From Nitratiruptor sp. YY08-10 (GTDB taxonomy: Bacteria > Campylobacterota > Campylobacteria > Campylobacterales > Nitratiruptoraceae): 64,000 nucleotides of DNA. The stretch covers positions 1,178,001 through 1,242,000 of the forward strand of contig NZ_AP023057.1 in assembly GCF_016629565.1 (NCBI RefSeq), read 5' to 3'. Of this stretch, positions 8,232 through 16,541 are shown piece after piece (the first letter of the stretch is position 1; the number at the start of each line of letters is the position of its first letter). The position numbers were made by a program, and so were the translations under genes. A model generated the notes under the pieces. That model did not search any database. It was not told where the DNA came from and worked only from the letters and a program-made list of their open reading frames with translations.

Positions 8232-8997
8232 CTATATGAAAGAGTTTTTTTGCATTTTGTGTAGTCCTCTCTTCTATCTCTTGCGGCAACACATCTAAAA
8301 TCTGCGCCATCTTCTGTACAACAAATCGCAGATAGGCAGGTTCGTTTCTCTTTCCTCGATACGGTTCCGGCGTCAGATAGGGAGCATCTGTTTCTAAGAC
8401 GATTCTGTTTCGAGGAATATCTGGCAGGATTTGCACCAATTTTTTTGCATTTTTGAATGTCACAACACCACCGATTCCATAATAGAATCGATCGCTGAGT
8501 TCTAACAAAATCGGACTTGCATTATAGCAGTGAAGCACGCCTCCTCGAGGACCGCTTTTTTGTTCCAAAATCTCTTTTGCATCATTGCTCGCTTCACGGA
8601 TATGGACAATCAAAGGAAGATCGAGTTCGTTTGCTATCTCTATTTGCCGGATAAAAATCTCTTTTTGCTGTTTTTTGATACGTTCTTTGTCTTCATTCTC
8701 CTTTGGAAGTCGGTAGTAATCAAGCCCACACTCACCAATCGCAACACACTTTTCATGTGTCGCATAGGTTGCAAACAAAGATTCATCAAAATAGTCAATA
8801 TCATATGGATGAACACCGACTGCAAAAAAGACCTCATCATATTTTTGAGCAAGTTCTACTGCTCTTGGTAAATCTTTGGGATCGGCTCCTGGAATGATGA
8901 AACGTTTCACTCCTACTTCTTTCGCTCTTTGTATAACTTCATCCACATCTTCTTGGAACATCTGATGGTCCAGATGTGTATGCGTCTCGATAATCAA
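8227..8997 (-). CDS. tatD: TatD-family metal-dependent deoxyribonuclease
   Basis: A 256-aa cytosolic TIM-barrel hydrolase of the TatD family (3'-5' DNase and D-aminoacyl-tRNA-deacylase-like activities are reported in relatives). Metal ligands are visible: ETHTHLDH at the N-terminus, E in IGECGLDYY near residue 90, H in PLIVHIREA near residue 130, H in GVLHCYN near residue 155 and D in LETDAPYLTPEP near residue 200. Length is normal. It overlaps recN by 4 bases. Confidence 0.93.
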   Translation of the reverse strand: MIIETHTHLDHQMFQEDVDEVIQRAKEVGVKRFIIPGADPKDLPRAVELAQKYDEVFFAVGVHPYDIDYFDESLFATYATHEKCVAIGECGLDYYRLPKENEDKERIKKQQKEIFIRQIEIANELDLPLIVHIREASNDAKEILEQKSGPRGGVLHCYNASPILLELSDRFYYGIGGVVTFKNAKKLVQILPDIPRNRIVLETDAPYLTPEPYRGKRNEPAYLRFVVQKMAQILDVLPQEIEERTTQNAKKLFHIV

Positions 8998-10517
8998 CGA
9001 CTCTCCTTTCGCATCTTTTTGGCAAACTCTATCGCTTCAGGCGTTATCTTTTCTCCACTGATGATTCTTGCTATCTCACGGATACGTTCATTTTCATTGA
9101 GTTCTTTCACGCTGCTTTTGTCACTTTTTGTCACTAAAAAGTGCCTATCGGCCAGACTTGCCAATTGGGCTTGGTGACTGATAGCAAAAATCTGATAATC
9201 TTTGGAAAGTTTTTTTAAAATTTTTGCTACGGCCATAGACTCCTCGCCACTTACATTGGCATCGATCTCATCTAAAACCAAAACACCGCTTTTGGATTTC
9301 ACATCGCTCCAAGCCGCCATAAAAGCAAGCCTGAGCCTGTTATACTCTCCTGAACTTATTTTTTCAAAAGGCACAGATTCAAGAGCGACCTCGACTTTGT
9401 CGATACCCGTTTTATCGATCTCTTGTTCAAAAAATCGAATAGAAACATTAGAGAGCTTTAGAGGTTTGAGATATTCATTGATCTTTTTTGTAAATCTTAT
9501 TGCCGCATCTTTTCTCATCTTCGAAATTTTTTGAGCCAGTTGCTTGCACGATTGTTCCAATTGTGCTATTTCTTTGTGAAGATGCTCTTTTTCAAACTCC
9601 AGGTTCATTATCTTTTCAAGCTCTTTTTGCTTTTCTTGGCGGACATTCAATGCCTCTTCGATACTTCCATATCGCCGTTTCAGTGAGGAAAGCGCCTCAA
9701 TACGCTCCAAAATCGACTCGATATCAAGCTCGTCCAACTCTTCGAGATGATCTAAAGCTGTCGCAAAAGTCTCTTTGAGCCAATTCATCACTTCATCAAA
9801 CAGTTGGCTCTCTTCATCTAACAGCTCCAAAGCCTCGTTCACATATCCTTCATATTCAAAAATGAGTTGCGCCTTTTGAATGGCTTCCGTAATTTTCTCT
9901 TTTTTAGAAAGCTCTTTTTTAATCTCCATCAAACGTTCATACTCGCCAGGTTCTGGAGCGATAGAATCTATTTTTTGTATCTCGAACTCCAAAAACTCCT
10001 TGAGTTCTTCACGCTTTTTCTCATTCTCTTCAATCAATGAAAGCTCCGTTTTCAAATCAAAGAGCTCTTTTACCTGCTGAGCAAGCGTTTGCTTCAATGA
10101 CAAAAAGTTTGGTTCTTGAACATAATCATCTATCATCTGCAAGACATGCGCACTTGAGAAAAAATTGGAATCTTTCGGATTGAGATAGGCTATATAATCT
10201 TGGAAAATTTGCTGCAGGCTCTTTTTCGATATTGTTTGATCATTGAGAAAAAAACGGATCTTCTCCTTTTTTATTCCCCGTATTACGATATTCTCATCCG
10301 GATCGATATCCAAAGCTTCACTCTCTATCTCCGTATCCAAAACTGCTTCTGCAACTTTTGCTTCCAAAGGAGCAAGCCCAAAAAGAGAAAGCAAGGCATT
10401 GATTATAAGACTTTTTCCTGCCCCACTGGGACCCGTAAAAACCATCAAGCCTTGAGAAAACTCCAGCGTCTCCTCTTCAAAGGTAAGATAATTTTTGATA
10501 TATAAACGCTCTATCAC
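8994..10517 (-). CDS. recN: DNA repair protein RecN
   Basis: A 507-aa SMC-like ATPase of double-strand-break repair. Walker A is GPSGAGKSL at about residues 30-38. Two coiled-coil arms (about 150-235 and 280-345) flank a central region. The signature ISSGEYNRLRLAFMAA and Walker B GVLVLDEIDANVSGEES come near residue 390-420, and the switch histidine in IFAISHQAQLASLADRHF follows. It is somewhat shorter than E. coli RecN (553 aa), mostly within the coiled coils. It abuts nadK directly, the same neighbour as in many bacteria. Confidence 0.93.
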   Translation of the reverse strand: MIERLYIKNYLTFEEETLEFSQGLMVFTGPSGAGKSLIINALLSLFGLAPLEAKVAEAVLDTEIESEALDIDPDENIVIRGIKKEKIRFFLNDQTISKKSLQQIFQDYIAYLNPKDSNFFSSAHVLQMIDDYVQEPNFLSLKQTLAQQVKELFDLKTELSLIEENEKKREELKEFLEFEIQKIDSIAPEPGEYERLMEIKKELSKKEKITEAIQKAQLIFEYEGYVNEALELLDEESQLFDEVMNWLKETFATALDHLEELDELDIESILERIEALSSLKRRYGSIEEALNVRQEKQKELEKIMNLEFEKEHLHKEIAQLEQSCKQLAQKISKMRKDAAIRFTKKINEYLKPLKLSNVSIRFFEQEIDKTGIDKVEVALESVPFEKISSGEYNRLRLAFMAAWSDVKSKSGVLVLDEIDANVSGEESMAVAKILKKLSKDYQIFAISHQAQLASLADRHFLVTKSDKSSVKELNENERIREIARIISGEKITPEAIEFAKKMRKESR

Positions 10518-11360
10518 CTATATGCCCCAACCCAGTTTTTCTCTCAATACATTGAAGTAGTTTCTCTCCACCCTATGTATCAATTTCGCTCCTATGGGTG
10601 CTTTTCGAACCAATACGATATCTTCGGGCGTAAACTCATACATATCTTGACCATCTATTACCAAAAGTGCTGATTTGCTTTTTGTCGTCACCTTAATCTC
10701 AAAATCACTTGGCAAGACAAGAGGTCTTTGTGTCAATGAATGGGGACAAATGGGAGTGAAAACGATCGCTTCTGTAAATGGATACACCACTGGCCCTCCA
10801 GCAGAGAGATTATACGCAGTCGATCCGGTAGGTGTAGAAATGATCAAACCATCTCCATAGTAACTATTGAGCAGTACATCGTTACTCACCGCATCGATAT
10901 AGATCATTTTTGAAACAGCAGGCCTCGTGACAACAACATCATTAAACGCGACAATTTTCTCTCTTTTTCCCAATATCGAGACCTCTATCATCATCCGTTC
11001 ATCGATTCTGTATTCACCTTTTTTGAGTTTTTTGACAAAATCCTCTACCTGATCTGGTTGGATGTCTGTCAAAAACCCTAAAGTACCCACATTGACCCCA
11101 AGAACGGGTTTGTGGTATGCGTAACTCCTTCTTGCCACTGAAATAAGCGTTCCATCTCCTCCTAAAGACAAAAGCATATCGCACTTTTTGCACAGCTCAT
11201 CAAAACTGTGTCCATCTTTTTCACCGATAATCTGGGCACTTGCTTTATCAATTTCCACACGAATCTGCTCTTTTTCGAAAATCTTTTTTATCTTTTTATA
11301 AACACCCTTCAGATCAGATCCGCCTGGTTTTATCACCACTCCTACACAATCGAGTTTCAT
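10518..11360 (-). CDS. nadK: NAD kinase
   Basis: A 280-aa kinase that makes NADP from NAD. The catalytic GGDGT motif is in LSLGGDGTLIS near residue 91, and the conserved TPTGSTAYNLSAGGPVV segment near residue 180 forms the NAD site. The DGQ near residue 240 is also typical. It is the first gene of the minus-strand run ending at mrdA. An extended -10 (TGTTAAAAT) lies about 37 bases upstream, back to back with the aspS promoter. Confidence 0.95.
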   Translation of the reverse strand: MKLDCVGVVIKPGGSDLKGVYKKIKKIFEKEQIRVEIDKASAQIIGEKDGHSFDELCKKCDMLLSLGGDGTLISVARRSYAYHKPVLGVNVGTLGFLTDIQPDQVEDFVKKLKKGEYRIDERMMIEVSILGKREKIVAFNDVVVTRPAVSKMIYIDAVSNDVLLNSYYGDGLIISTPTGSTAYNLSAGGPVVYPFTEAIVFTPICPHSLTQRPLVLPSDFEIKVTTKSKSALLVIDGQDMYEFTPEDIVLVRKAPIGAKLIHRVERNYFNVLREKLGWGI

Positions 11361-11396
11361 ATCTTCTCACTTCCATTCGTTACATTTTCTATATGT

Positions 11397-11405
11397 ATTT
11401 TAACA
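11397..11405 (-). promoter_or_regulatory. Extended -10 element for nadK-recN-tatD run
   Basis: The minus strand reads TGTTAAAAT here, an extended -10 shape, followed by a purine-rich ribosome site (GTGAGAAG) before the nadK ATG at 11360. It sits in the 94-bp divergent gap shared with the aspS promoter. Confidence 0.45.
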
Positions 11406-11420
11406 TAAGAGGTTTTTTTG

Positions 11421-11426
11421 TATAAT
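11421..11426 (+). promoter_or_regulatory. -10 element (TATAAT) for aspS
   Basis: A perfect TATAAT is preceded by a run of seven T and a G (TTTTTTTG), the T-rich upstream pattern typical of Campylobacterota sigma-70 promoters without a clear -35. Transcription would start near 11433. This makes the TTG at 11437 unusable as a normal start and supports the TTG at 11455. Confidence 0.75.
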
Positions 11427-11454
11427 TGCCCCAAAATTGTTCAAAGGAAAAGGG

Positions 11455-13224
11455 TTGAGAACCGACTATTGCGCAGAACTGAATGAAAAAGATGTAGGGA
11501 AAGAGGTAGTACTTTGTGGATGGGCCAACAGTTATAGAGACCATGGTGGGGTCATCTTCATTGACCTCAGAGACAAAACAGGCCTTGTACAGCTTGTCTG
11601 TGATCCAGCAGATAGTGAAGAGGCACACAAAGTTGCCACGCGTGTACGGGACGAATATGTGTTGATTGCAAAAGGAAAAGTCCGCCTCAGAGGCGAAGGC
11701 CTTGAAAATCCGAAACTAAAGACTGGAAAAATAGAAGTCATTGTCGATGAGCTTGTAATAGAAAACGAGAGTGAACCACTGCCATTTTTGATTGGCGACA
11801 ACACCGTGAATGAAGAGATTCGGCTCAAATACCGGTATCTCGATCTTCGGACAAAAGAGGCTTTCAACACCTTTGAGCTTCGAAGCAAAGTCGCCATTGC
11901 GGCCAGAAACTTTTTGGATAAAAACGGCTTCTTGGAAGTAGAAACGCCAATCTTGACTAAATCGACTCCTGAAGGGGCAAGGGACTATCTTGTTCCAAGC
12001 AGACTCTATCCTGGAGAGTTTTATGCCTTGCCACAATCACCGCAACTTTTCAAACAGCTTTTGATGGTTGCAGGATTTGATCGCTACTTTCAGATTGCAA
12101 AATGTTTCCGGGATGAAGACCTCCGGGCCGATAGACAGCCTGAATTTACACAAATAGATGTTGAGATGAGTTTCTGTACAGAAGATGAAGTTATCGAAGT
12201 AGCAGAAGGACTTATCAAATCAATTTTCGAAGCTGCAGGTATAGAAGTAAAGACACCCATACGACGAATGCCATACAAAGAGGCTATGGAAAAATATGGG
12301 AGTGACAAACCCGATCTACGATTTGGCCTTGAGCTTGTCGATGTTATCGACATTTTTGAAAACACCGAACTCAAAGTCTTTCGAGATATCGCCCAGTACA
12401 AAAAGCTCAACCGCATCAAAGCACTTCCAGTCAAAGGCGGAGCGGATGCATTAACGCGAAAAGATATCGATGCATTGACAAATTTCGTGGCAAAATTTGG
12501 AGCGAAGGGTCTTGCTTGGGTAAAAGTAAAAGAAGGTGGTGAGTTGCAAGGTCCTATCGTAAAATTTTTAAGCGATGAAGAGAAAAGAGCGCTTGTTGAA
12601 CGATGTGCAGTAGAAACTGGCGATCTCATATTCTTCGGTGCAGGCCCCAAAAAGATCGTACTTGACTATATGGGAAGATTGAGAAACGAAGTGGCAAAAA
12701 AACTTGGACTCATCGATCATGACAGATTCGAATTTGTCTGGATTGTCGATTTTCCGATGTTTGAAATTGAAGAGGGCGAAGTGAAGATAAAAGCCCTGCA
12801 CCACCCTTTTACTATGCCAAAAAATATCGATACAGAAGATTATGAAGCCATGACAAGCCAGGCATACGATATTGTACTCAATGGTGTTGAGCTTGGTGGG
12901 GGAAGTATCCGTATCCACAAGCCTGAAATTCAAAAGAAAATTTTTGAAATTTTGGGAATTGGTGATGAAGAGGCAAAAGAGAAGTTTGGCTTCTTACTCG
13001 ATGCACTCAAATTTGGGGCACCTCCTCACGGAGGATTTGCACTTGGATTTGACAGACTCGTGATGCTTCTGACAAAACGGGACAATATCCGTGACGTGAT
13101 CGCTTTTCCAAAAACACAAAAAGCGCAGTGTCTGTTGACCCAGGCACCAAGTAAAGTTGATCCAGAACAACTCAAAGAGCTCCATATTAGAATAAGAGAA
13201 CCGAAAAAGTATGAAGCTCAGTGA
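11455..13224 (+). CDS. aspS: Aspartyl-tRNA synthetase
   Basis: A 589-aa class II synthetase of bacterial type. It has an N-terminal OB-fold anticodon-binding domain (about residues 1-110), a catalytic core with motif 2 [20 protein letters not shown] near residue 215, a GAD insertion domain (about 290-410), and motif 3 [13 protein letters not shown] near residue 530. Start: the frame opens with a TTG at 11437, but the TTG at 11455 gives MRTDYCAEL, matches the usual AspRS N-terminus, and is preceded by AAAGGAAAAGG at 11443-11453. Campylobacterota often use a non-discriminating AspRS with GatCAB to make Asn-tRNA; that cannot be decided here. It overlaps the FeoA-like gene by 14 bases. Confidence 0.96.
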   Translation: MRTDYCAELNEKDVGKEVVLCGWANSYRDHGGVIFIDLRDKTGLVQLVCDPADSEEAHKVATRVRDEYVLIAKGKVRLRGEGLENPKLKTGKIEVIVDELVIENESEPLPFLIGDNTVNEEIRLKYRYLDLRTKEAFNTFELRSKVAIAARNFLDKNGFLEVETPILTKSTPEGARDYLVPSRLYPGEFYALPQSPQLFKQLLMVAGFDRYFQIAKCFRDEDLRADRQPEFTQIDVEMSFCTEDEVIEVAEGLIKSIFEAAGIEVKTPIRRMPYKEAMEKYGSDKPDLRFGLELVDVIDIFENTELKVFRDIAQYKKLNRIKALPVKGGADALTRKDIDALTNFVAKFGAKGLAWVKVKEGGELQGPIVKFLSDEEKRALVERCAVETGDLIFFGAGPKKIVLDYMGRLRNEVAKKLGLIDHDRFEFVWIVDFPMFEIEEGEVKIKALHHPFTMPKNIDTEDYEAMTSQAYDIVLNGVELGGGSIRIHKPEIQKKIFEILGIGDEEAKEKFGFLLDALKFGAPPHGGFALGFDRLVMLLTKRDNIRDVIAFPKTQKAQCLLTQAPSKVDPEQLKELHIRIREPKKYEAQ

Positions 13225-13435
13225 GGCCAGACAGGGAAGTCAGGTACGAGTTTTGGGTTTCGAGAAAGATTGCGACGAGTTCAAATGCAAACTCGAATCG
13301 ATGGGTTTAAGAAGAGGTGACGTTGTTTTTGTCCAAAATAAAAGTTTTTTTGGGCCTATCCAAATAGAAGTCAACGGGACAAAAATAGCTTTATGCCGTG
13401 GACAGGCAGACAAAATCAGAGTCGAATATATCTAA
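13211..13435 (+). CDS. FeoA-like small domain protein
   Basis: A 74-aa protein that is a single FeoA/SH3-like core domain: [15 protein letters not shown] at the start, then [17 protein letters not shown], then [22 protein letters not shown]. In other bacteria FeoA helps the ferrous iron transporter FeoB; stand-alone copies also exist. No feoB is in the window. The ATG lies within the last codons of aspS, so expression is coupled to it, and adk follows after 14 bases. Confidence 0.85.
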   Translation: MKLSEARQGSQVRVLGFEKDCDEFKCKLESMGLRRGDVVFVQNKSFFGPIQIEVNGTKIALCRGQADKIRVEYI

Positions 13436-13449
13436 AAGGAGACGATAGT

Positions 13450-14034
13450 ATGAAAAAACTGTTTTTAATTATAGGTGCACCGGGAAGTGGAAAAACGACA
13501 GATGCTGAAATTATTGCGAAAAAGCATAGTGATTTGATTGCCCACTACTCTACAGGCGATCTTTTACGAGAAGAGGTTAAAAAAGGAACACCACTTGGAG
13601 CGACTATCGCAAGTTTTATCGACAACGGCCAACTTGTGCCTCTTGAAATTGTCATGGATACTATCAAAAACGCTATTTTAAACAGCGATAAAGAGGTTAT
13701 TATCATCGACGGTTTTCCAAGAAGTGTCGAGCAGATGGAAGCTTTGGACAAGATGCTTCAAGAAAACCCTTCTATCAAACTAGAAGCCGTTATCGAAGTG
13801 GTTGTAAGCGAAGAAACAGCACGTGAACGAGTACTTGGTCGAGCAAGAGGTGCCGATGACAATGTAGAAGTCTTCAATAACCGAATGAAACTCTATCTTG
13901 AACCACTCAATCAGATAGAAGAGTTCTATGAAAAAAAAGGGCTACTGAAAAAAATAGATGGTGAGCGAACCATTGAAGAGATCGTAGCAGATATGGAAAG
14001 CTTTATCCTGCAAAAAATCGATGAAAACGCCTAA
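13450..14034 (+). CDS. adk: Adenylate kinase, short-LID form
   Basis: A 194-aa nucleotide kinase that balances AMP, ADP and ATP. The P-loop is GAPGSGKTT near residue 9, the NMP-binding region contains [10 protein letters not shown], and DGFPRS is near residue 84. The LID is only [15 protein letters not shown], without the roughly 30-residue zinc or beta insert of E. coli Adk, so this is the short form resembling eukaryotic cytosolic AK1. Start: the frame is open from 13393 through the end of the FeoA-like gene, but AAAAGGAG at 13434-13441 points to ATG 13450. Confidence 0.95.
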   Translation: MKKLFLIIGAPGSGKTTDAEIIAKKHSDLIAHYSTGDLLREEVKKGTPLGATIASFIDNGQLVPLEIVMDTIKNAILNSDKEVIIIDGFPRSVEQMEALDKMLQENPSIKLEAVIEVVVSEETARERVLGRARGADDNVEVFNNRMKLYLEPLNQIEEFYEKKGLLKKIDGERTIEEIVADMESFILQKIDENA

Positions 14035-14770
14035 TTTCTATGCCCTCATCATCGGTACAGAAATCCTCAACGGCAGAAGAGAAGATAAACATTTCCCTTT
14101 TTTGAGAGAGGAACTGCTCAGACGCGGTTTCACTCTCAAAGCCTCCATGATTATTGAAGATGATCCATCATTGATGGAGTCTGTCTATAGCCTTATTAAA
14201 GATGATCCTCATAGCGTTCTTTTTAGTTTTGGTGGCATAGGAGCTACACCCGATGATTATACAAGAATGGTAGCAGCGAAAGTTTTTGGAGATGGAAAGC
14301 TGTATGAACATCCAGAGGCTAAAAGGCGCATAATTGATCAATTTAAAGAGGATGCCTATCCTTATCGTATCAACATGGCAAAACTTCCAATAGGAGCAAA
14401 TCTTTTGGATAATCCCATCAACAATGTGCCTGGTTTTTATCTTCAAAACAGGTTCTTCTTTGTTCCTGGTTTTCCCCAAATGGCCCATCCTATGGTACGA
14501 CAGGCACTCGATCTTTTCTTTCCCAAAAACAGCAAAAAATTTCGTTACACCGTCTGTATCAAGGCGAGTGAAAACGATCTGTTGGATATTATGAAAAAGA
14601 TCCCAAAAGAACTCGAGTTCTCCTCTCTCCCTTCTATAAAAAATGGACAATATATGGATGTACTCTCCATCGCTTCCTATGACAAGGAAGTGGCAAAGGA
14701 GTGGTTTGATTACATTATCCATGAAGTTGAAAAAAGAGGATTTTCCTACAAGGTAGATAATTGCAGATAG
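14021..14770 (+). CDS. Molybdopterin-binding-fold protein (CinA N-terminal/MoaB-like)
   Basis: A 249-aa protein. The N-terminal 170 residues have the MoCF-biosynthesis fold: [19 protein letters not shown] at residues 10-28, then [16 protein letters not shown], the G-G-x-G-x-T-x-D-D-x-T signature of MoaB, MogA and CinA. The C-terminal nicotinamide-nucleotide deamidase domain of full CinA is absent. A role in molybdenum cofactor insertion or in cofactor repair are both possible. The start overlaps the end of adk by 14 bases. Confidence 0.8.
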   Translation: MKTPNFYALIIGTEILNGRREDKHFPFLREELLRRGFTLKASMIIEDDPSLMESVYSLIKDDPHSVLFSFGGIGATPDDYTRMVAAKVFGDGKLYEHPEAKRRIIDQFKEDAYPYRINMAKLPIGANLLDNPINNVPGFYLQNRFFFVPGFPQMAHPMVRQALDLFFPKNSKKFRYTVCIKASENDLLDIMKKIPKELEFSSLPSIKNGQYMDVLSIASYDKEVAKEWFDYIIHEVEKRGFSYKVDNCR

Positions 14771-15036
14771 TTCATGTCTTTATAACCATCGATCTTCCAT
14801 TCGTCCAATCTCTCAAAGGTCGACGCAAAATCCTGCATTCAATCAAAGATAAGCTTAAAAACAAAAATATGTGCGTTGCCGACATCAGTGGAGAATATGC
14901 CAAAGAGGGCCACCTAGAGTTACTCTTTTTTGCAAACAGTCCGCAAGATGCCAATGAAAAAATAGAAAATCTCGAAAAGATGTTGGAAACCAATTTCCCC
15001 GACATAGAAATATCCCTTCAATATGAACTAATCTAA
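14761..15036 (+). CDS. DUF503-family small protein (YlxP-like)
   Basis: A 91-aa protein starting at TTG 14761, inside the last codons of the preceding gene (10-base overlap). It shows the DUF503 pattern: SLKGRRKILHSIKDKLKNK at residues 17-35 followed by VADISGEYAKEGHLELLFFA, a ferredoxin-like fold. Family members are often encoded next to translation factors (YlxP), but their function is not established. Followed by the ppa promoter. Confidence 0.7.
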   Translation: MQIVHVFITIDLPFVQSLKGRRKILHSIKDKLKNKNMCVADISGEYAKEGHLELLFFANSPQDANEKIENLEKMLETNFPDIEISLQYELI

Positions 15037-15054
15037 TTTACAACTATTTTTCAA

Positions 15055-15060
15055 TATAAT
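15055..15060 (+). promoter_or_regulatory. -10 element (TATAAT) for ppa
   Basis: TATAAT lies 26 bases upstream of the ppa ATG, after a T-rich stretch, with AAGAGGAGAG as the ribosome site between them. Confidence 0.65.
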
Positions 15061-15086
15061 ACGCAAAACCATCAAGAGGAGAGCAT

Positions 15087-15605
15087 ATGAATCTAGAAAA
15101 AATCGGACATGGAGAGTCTCCAGATAAAGTACACGCACTCATTGAGATTCCTTACGGATCAAACATAAAGTATGAACTGGACAAAGAGAGTGGAGCCGTA
15201 TGGGTAGATCGAGTCATGTACAGTGCGATGTTTTATCCGGCAAACTACGGTTTTGTTCCAAACACCCTTGCAGCAGACGGCGATCCTGCCGATATCATGG
15301 TGTTATGCGACTATCCTGTCATTCCTGGAAGTGTTATAAAATGTAGACTCATTGGTGTTCTTGTTATGGAAGATGAAAGCGGAATGGACGAAAAACTCCT
15401 GGCTGTACCTGTATCAAAAGTCGATCCGACATATGACAATATCAATACAATCGAAGATCTTCCGAAACATACTCTTGATAAAATCAAAAACTTTTTTGAA
15501 ACATATAAAATCCTTGAACCAAATAAATGGGTGAAAGTAAAAGAGTACAAAGGAAAAGAAGAAGCAGCAAAAATATTGGAAGAGGCCATTAAAAACTACA
15601 AATAG
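15087..15605 (+). CDS. ppa: Inorganic pyrophosphatase (family I)
   Basis: A 172-aa soluble enzyme that hydrolyses pyrophosphate and drives biosynthetic reactions forward. Family I signatures: EIPYGSNIKYELDKESG near residue 20, FYPANYGFVPNT near residue 50, and the metal-binding DGDPADIMVL near residue 65 (D-x-D-P-x-D). A later D-P-T-Y-D-N-I also fits. Length is normal for bacterial family I enzymes. It has its own promoter and RBS. Confidence 0.96.
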   Translation: MNLEKIGHGESPDKVHALIEIPYGSNIKYELDKESGAVWVDRVMYSAMFYPANYGFVPNTLAADGDPADIMVLCDYPVIPGSVIKCRLIGVLVMEDESGMDEKLLAVPVSKVDPTYDNINTIEDLPKHTLDKIKNFFETYKILEPNKWVKVKEYKGKEEAAKILEEAIKNYK

Positions 15606-15644
15606 GCCTCCTCTCTTCATATTCTACAATTTCAATCTATTTAC

Positions 15645-15673
15645 TTGACTTTTTTATCTCTCTTCATTATAAT
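15645..15673 (+). promoter_or_regulatory. Near-consensus sigma-70 promoter for the DUF4395-rrf2 pair
   Basis: TTGACT at 15645-15650 and TATAAT at 15668-15673 are separated by exactly 17 bases. GGAGAG at 15690-15695 is the ribosome site for ATG 15700. A clear -35 box is uncommon in this window, so this promoter should be strong unless repressed, for example by the Rrf2 protein it expresses. Confidence 0.8.
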
Positions 15674-15699
15674 GGCAATATATCTATTTGGAGAGACGT

Positions 15700-16125
15700 A
15701 TGCATTTCAATTCCTGCCCTATTTCATCAGAAAGAGTCGACGTCATACAGCTTCGTATCAGTGGACTTTTTTTCATTTTTTTTACGCTTTTGTATCTATT
15801 TTCACACAATATTCTCTTTTTCCTTCCTGTTGCGCTTGAAATGACTTTGAGACTTTTTGATAAAAGATTGGCTCCTTTCTTGCTTACTGCCAGATGGATA
15901 CAAAACCTCTTCGCAATACAACCAAAAATAGAAGATGGAGCTTCCAAAAATTTTGCTTTAAAACTAGGACTTCTTATTGCAATATGTATTATAATGAGTT
16001 TTTCAATTCCAGTGGTATCAAATATGTTTGCGACCATTTTACTTTTATGTATAATGCTTGAAACACTCTTTGGATTTTGTGTAGGTTGTGTTGTATATCA
16101 GCAAATACAAAAATGGAGTAATTGA
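15700..16125 (+). CDS. DUF4395-family membrane protein with conserved cysteines
   Basis: A 141-aa integral membrane protein. Near the N-terminus is NSCPIS, then a hydrophobic pair around residues 20-45, and two helices in the last 60 residues ending with FCVGCVVYQQ. The N-terminal Cys and the C-x2-C at the last helix are the recognisable features of DUF4395, a family often found next to rhodanese, thioredoxin or redox regulators; its function is unknown. Start: TTG 15688 is possible but overlaps the ribosome site, so ATG 15700 is chosen. The stop TGA shares its A with the rrf2 ATG, so the two are translationally coupled. Confidence 0.7.
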   Translation: MHFNSCPISSERVDVIQLRISGLFFIFFTLLYLFSHNILFFLPVALEMTLRLFDKRLAPFLLTARWIQNLFAIQPKIEDGASKNFALKLGLLIAICIIMSFSIPVVSNMFATILLLCIMLETLFGFCVGCVVYQQIQKWSN

Positions 16126-16541
16126 TGGCACTCGTTTCAGCAAAAGGATCCTATGCGATTGCAGCAATTTTTGTCCTGTATGAACATCACAATGAAAACA
16201 AGCCACTCAAGACAGAATTGATAGCAAAACTTGGCTCTATCCCTAAAAATTTTCTGGAGCAGATTTTGTTGGATCTGAAGAAAAGCGGTATCGTTCAATC
16301 CATCCGAGGAGCCAAAGGAGGATATATACTAGCAAAACCTCCACAAGACATCCTATTGATAGATATCATAAACAGTGTTGAGCCAGAATGCTGTACCGGT
16401 ATTTGTAGAACGCGAAATCCTGCATTAGAAGCACTATGGAGTGATTTCAATAAAACCATTCACAATTTTCTTGCAAGACCTATTACCATTTTTGATGAAT
16501 ACAGCCTCAAAGCAAGATCACAGATAGATTACTGCATCTGA
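16125..16541 (+). CDS. Rrf2-family transcriptional regulator
   Basis: A 138-aa winged-helix regulator. The N-terminal helix-turn-helix region reads KGSYAIAAIFVLYEH, then LIAKLGSIPKNFLEQILLDLKKSGIVQSIRGAKGGYILA, which is the standard Rrf2 wing. IscR, NsrR and RirA carry three spaced cysteines that bind an iron-sulfur cluster; here the cysteines are C89, C90 and C94 (ECCTGIC) plus C137 near the end. The spacing is tighter than in IscR, so cluster binding or thiol sensing are both possible. It shares one base with the DUF4395 gene and abuts amiC tail to tail. Confidence 0.88.
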   Translation: MALVSAKGSYAIAAIFVLYEHHNENKPLKTELIAKLGSIPKNFLEQILLDLKKSGIVQSIRGAKGGYILAKPPQDILLIDIINSVEPECCTGICRTRNPALEALWSDFNKTIHNFLARPITIFDEYSLKARSQIDYCI

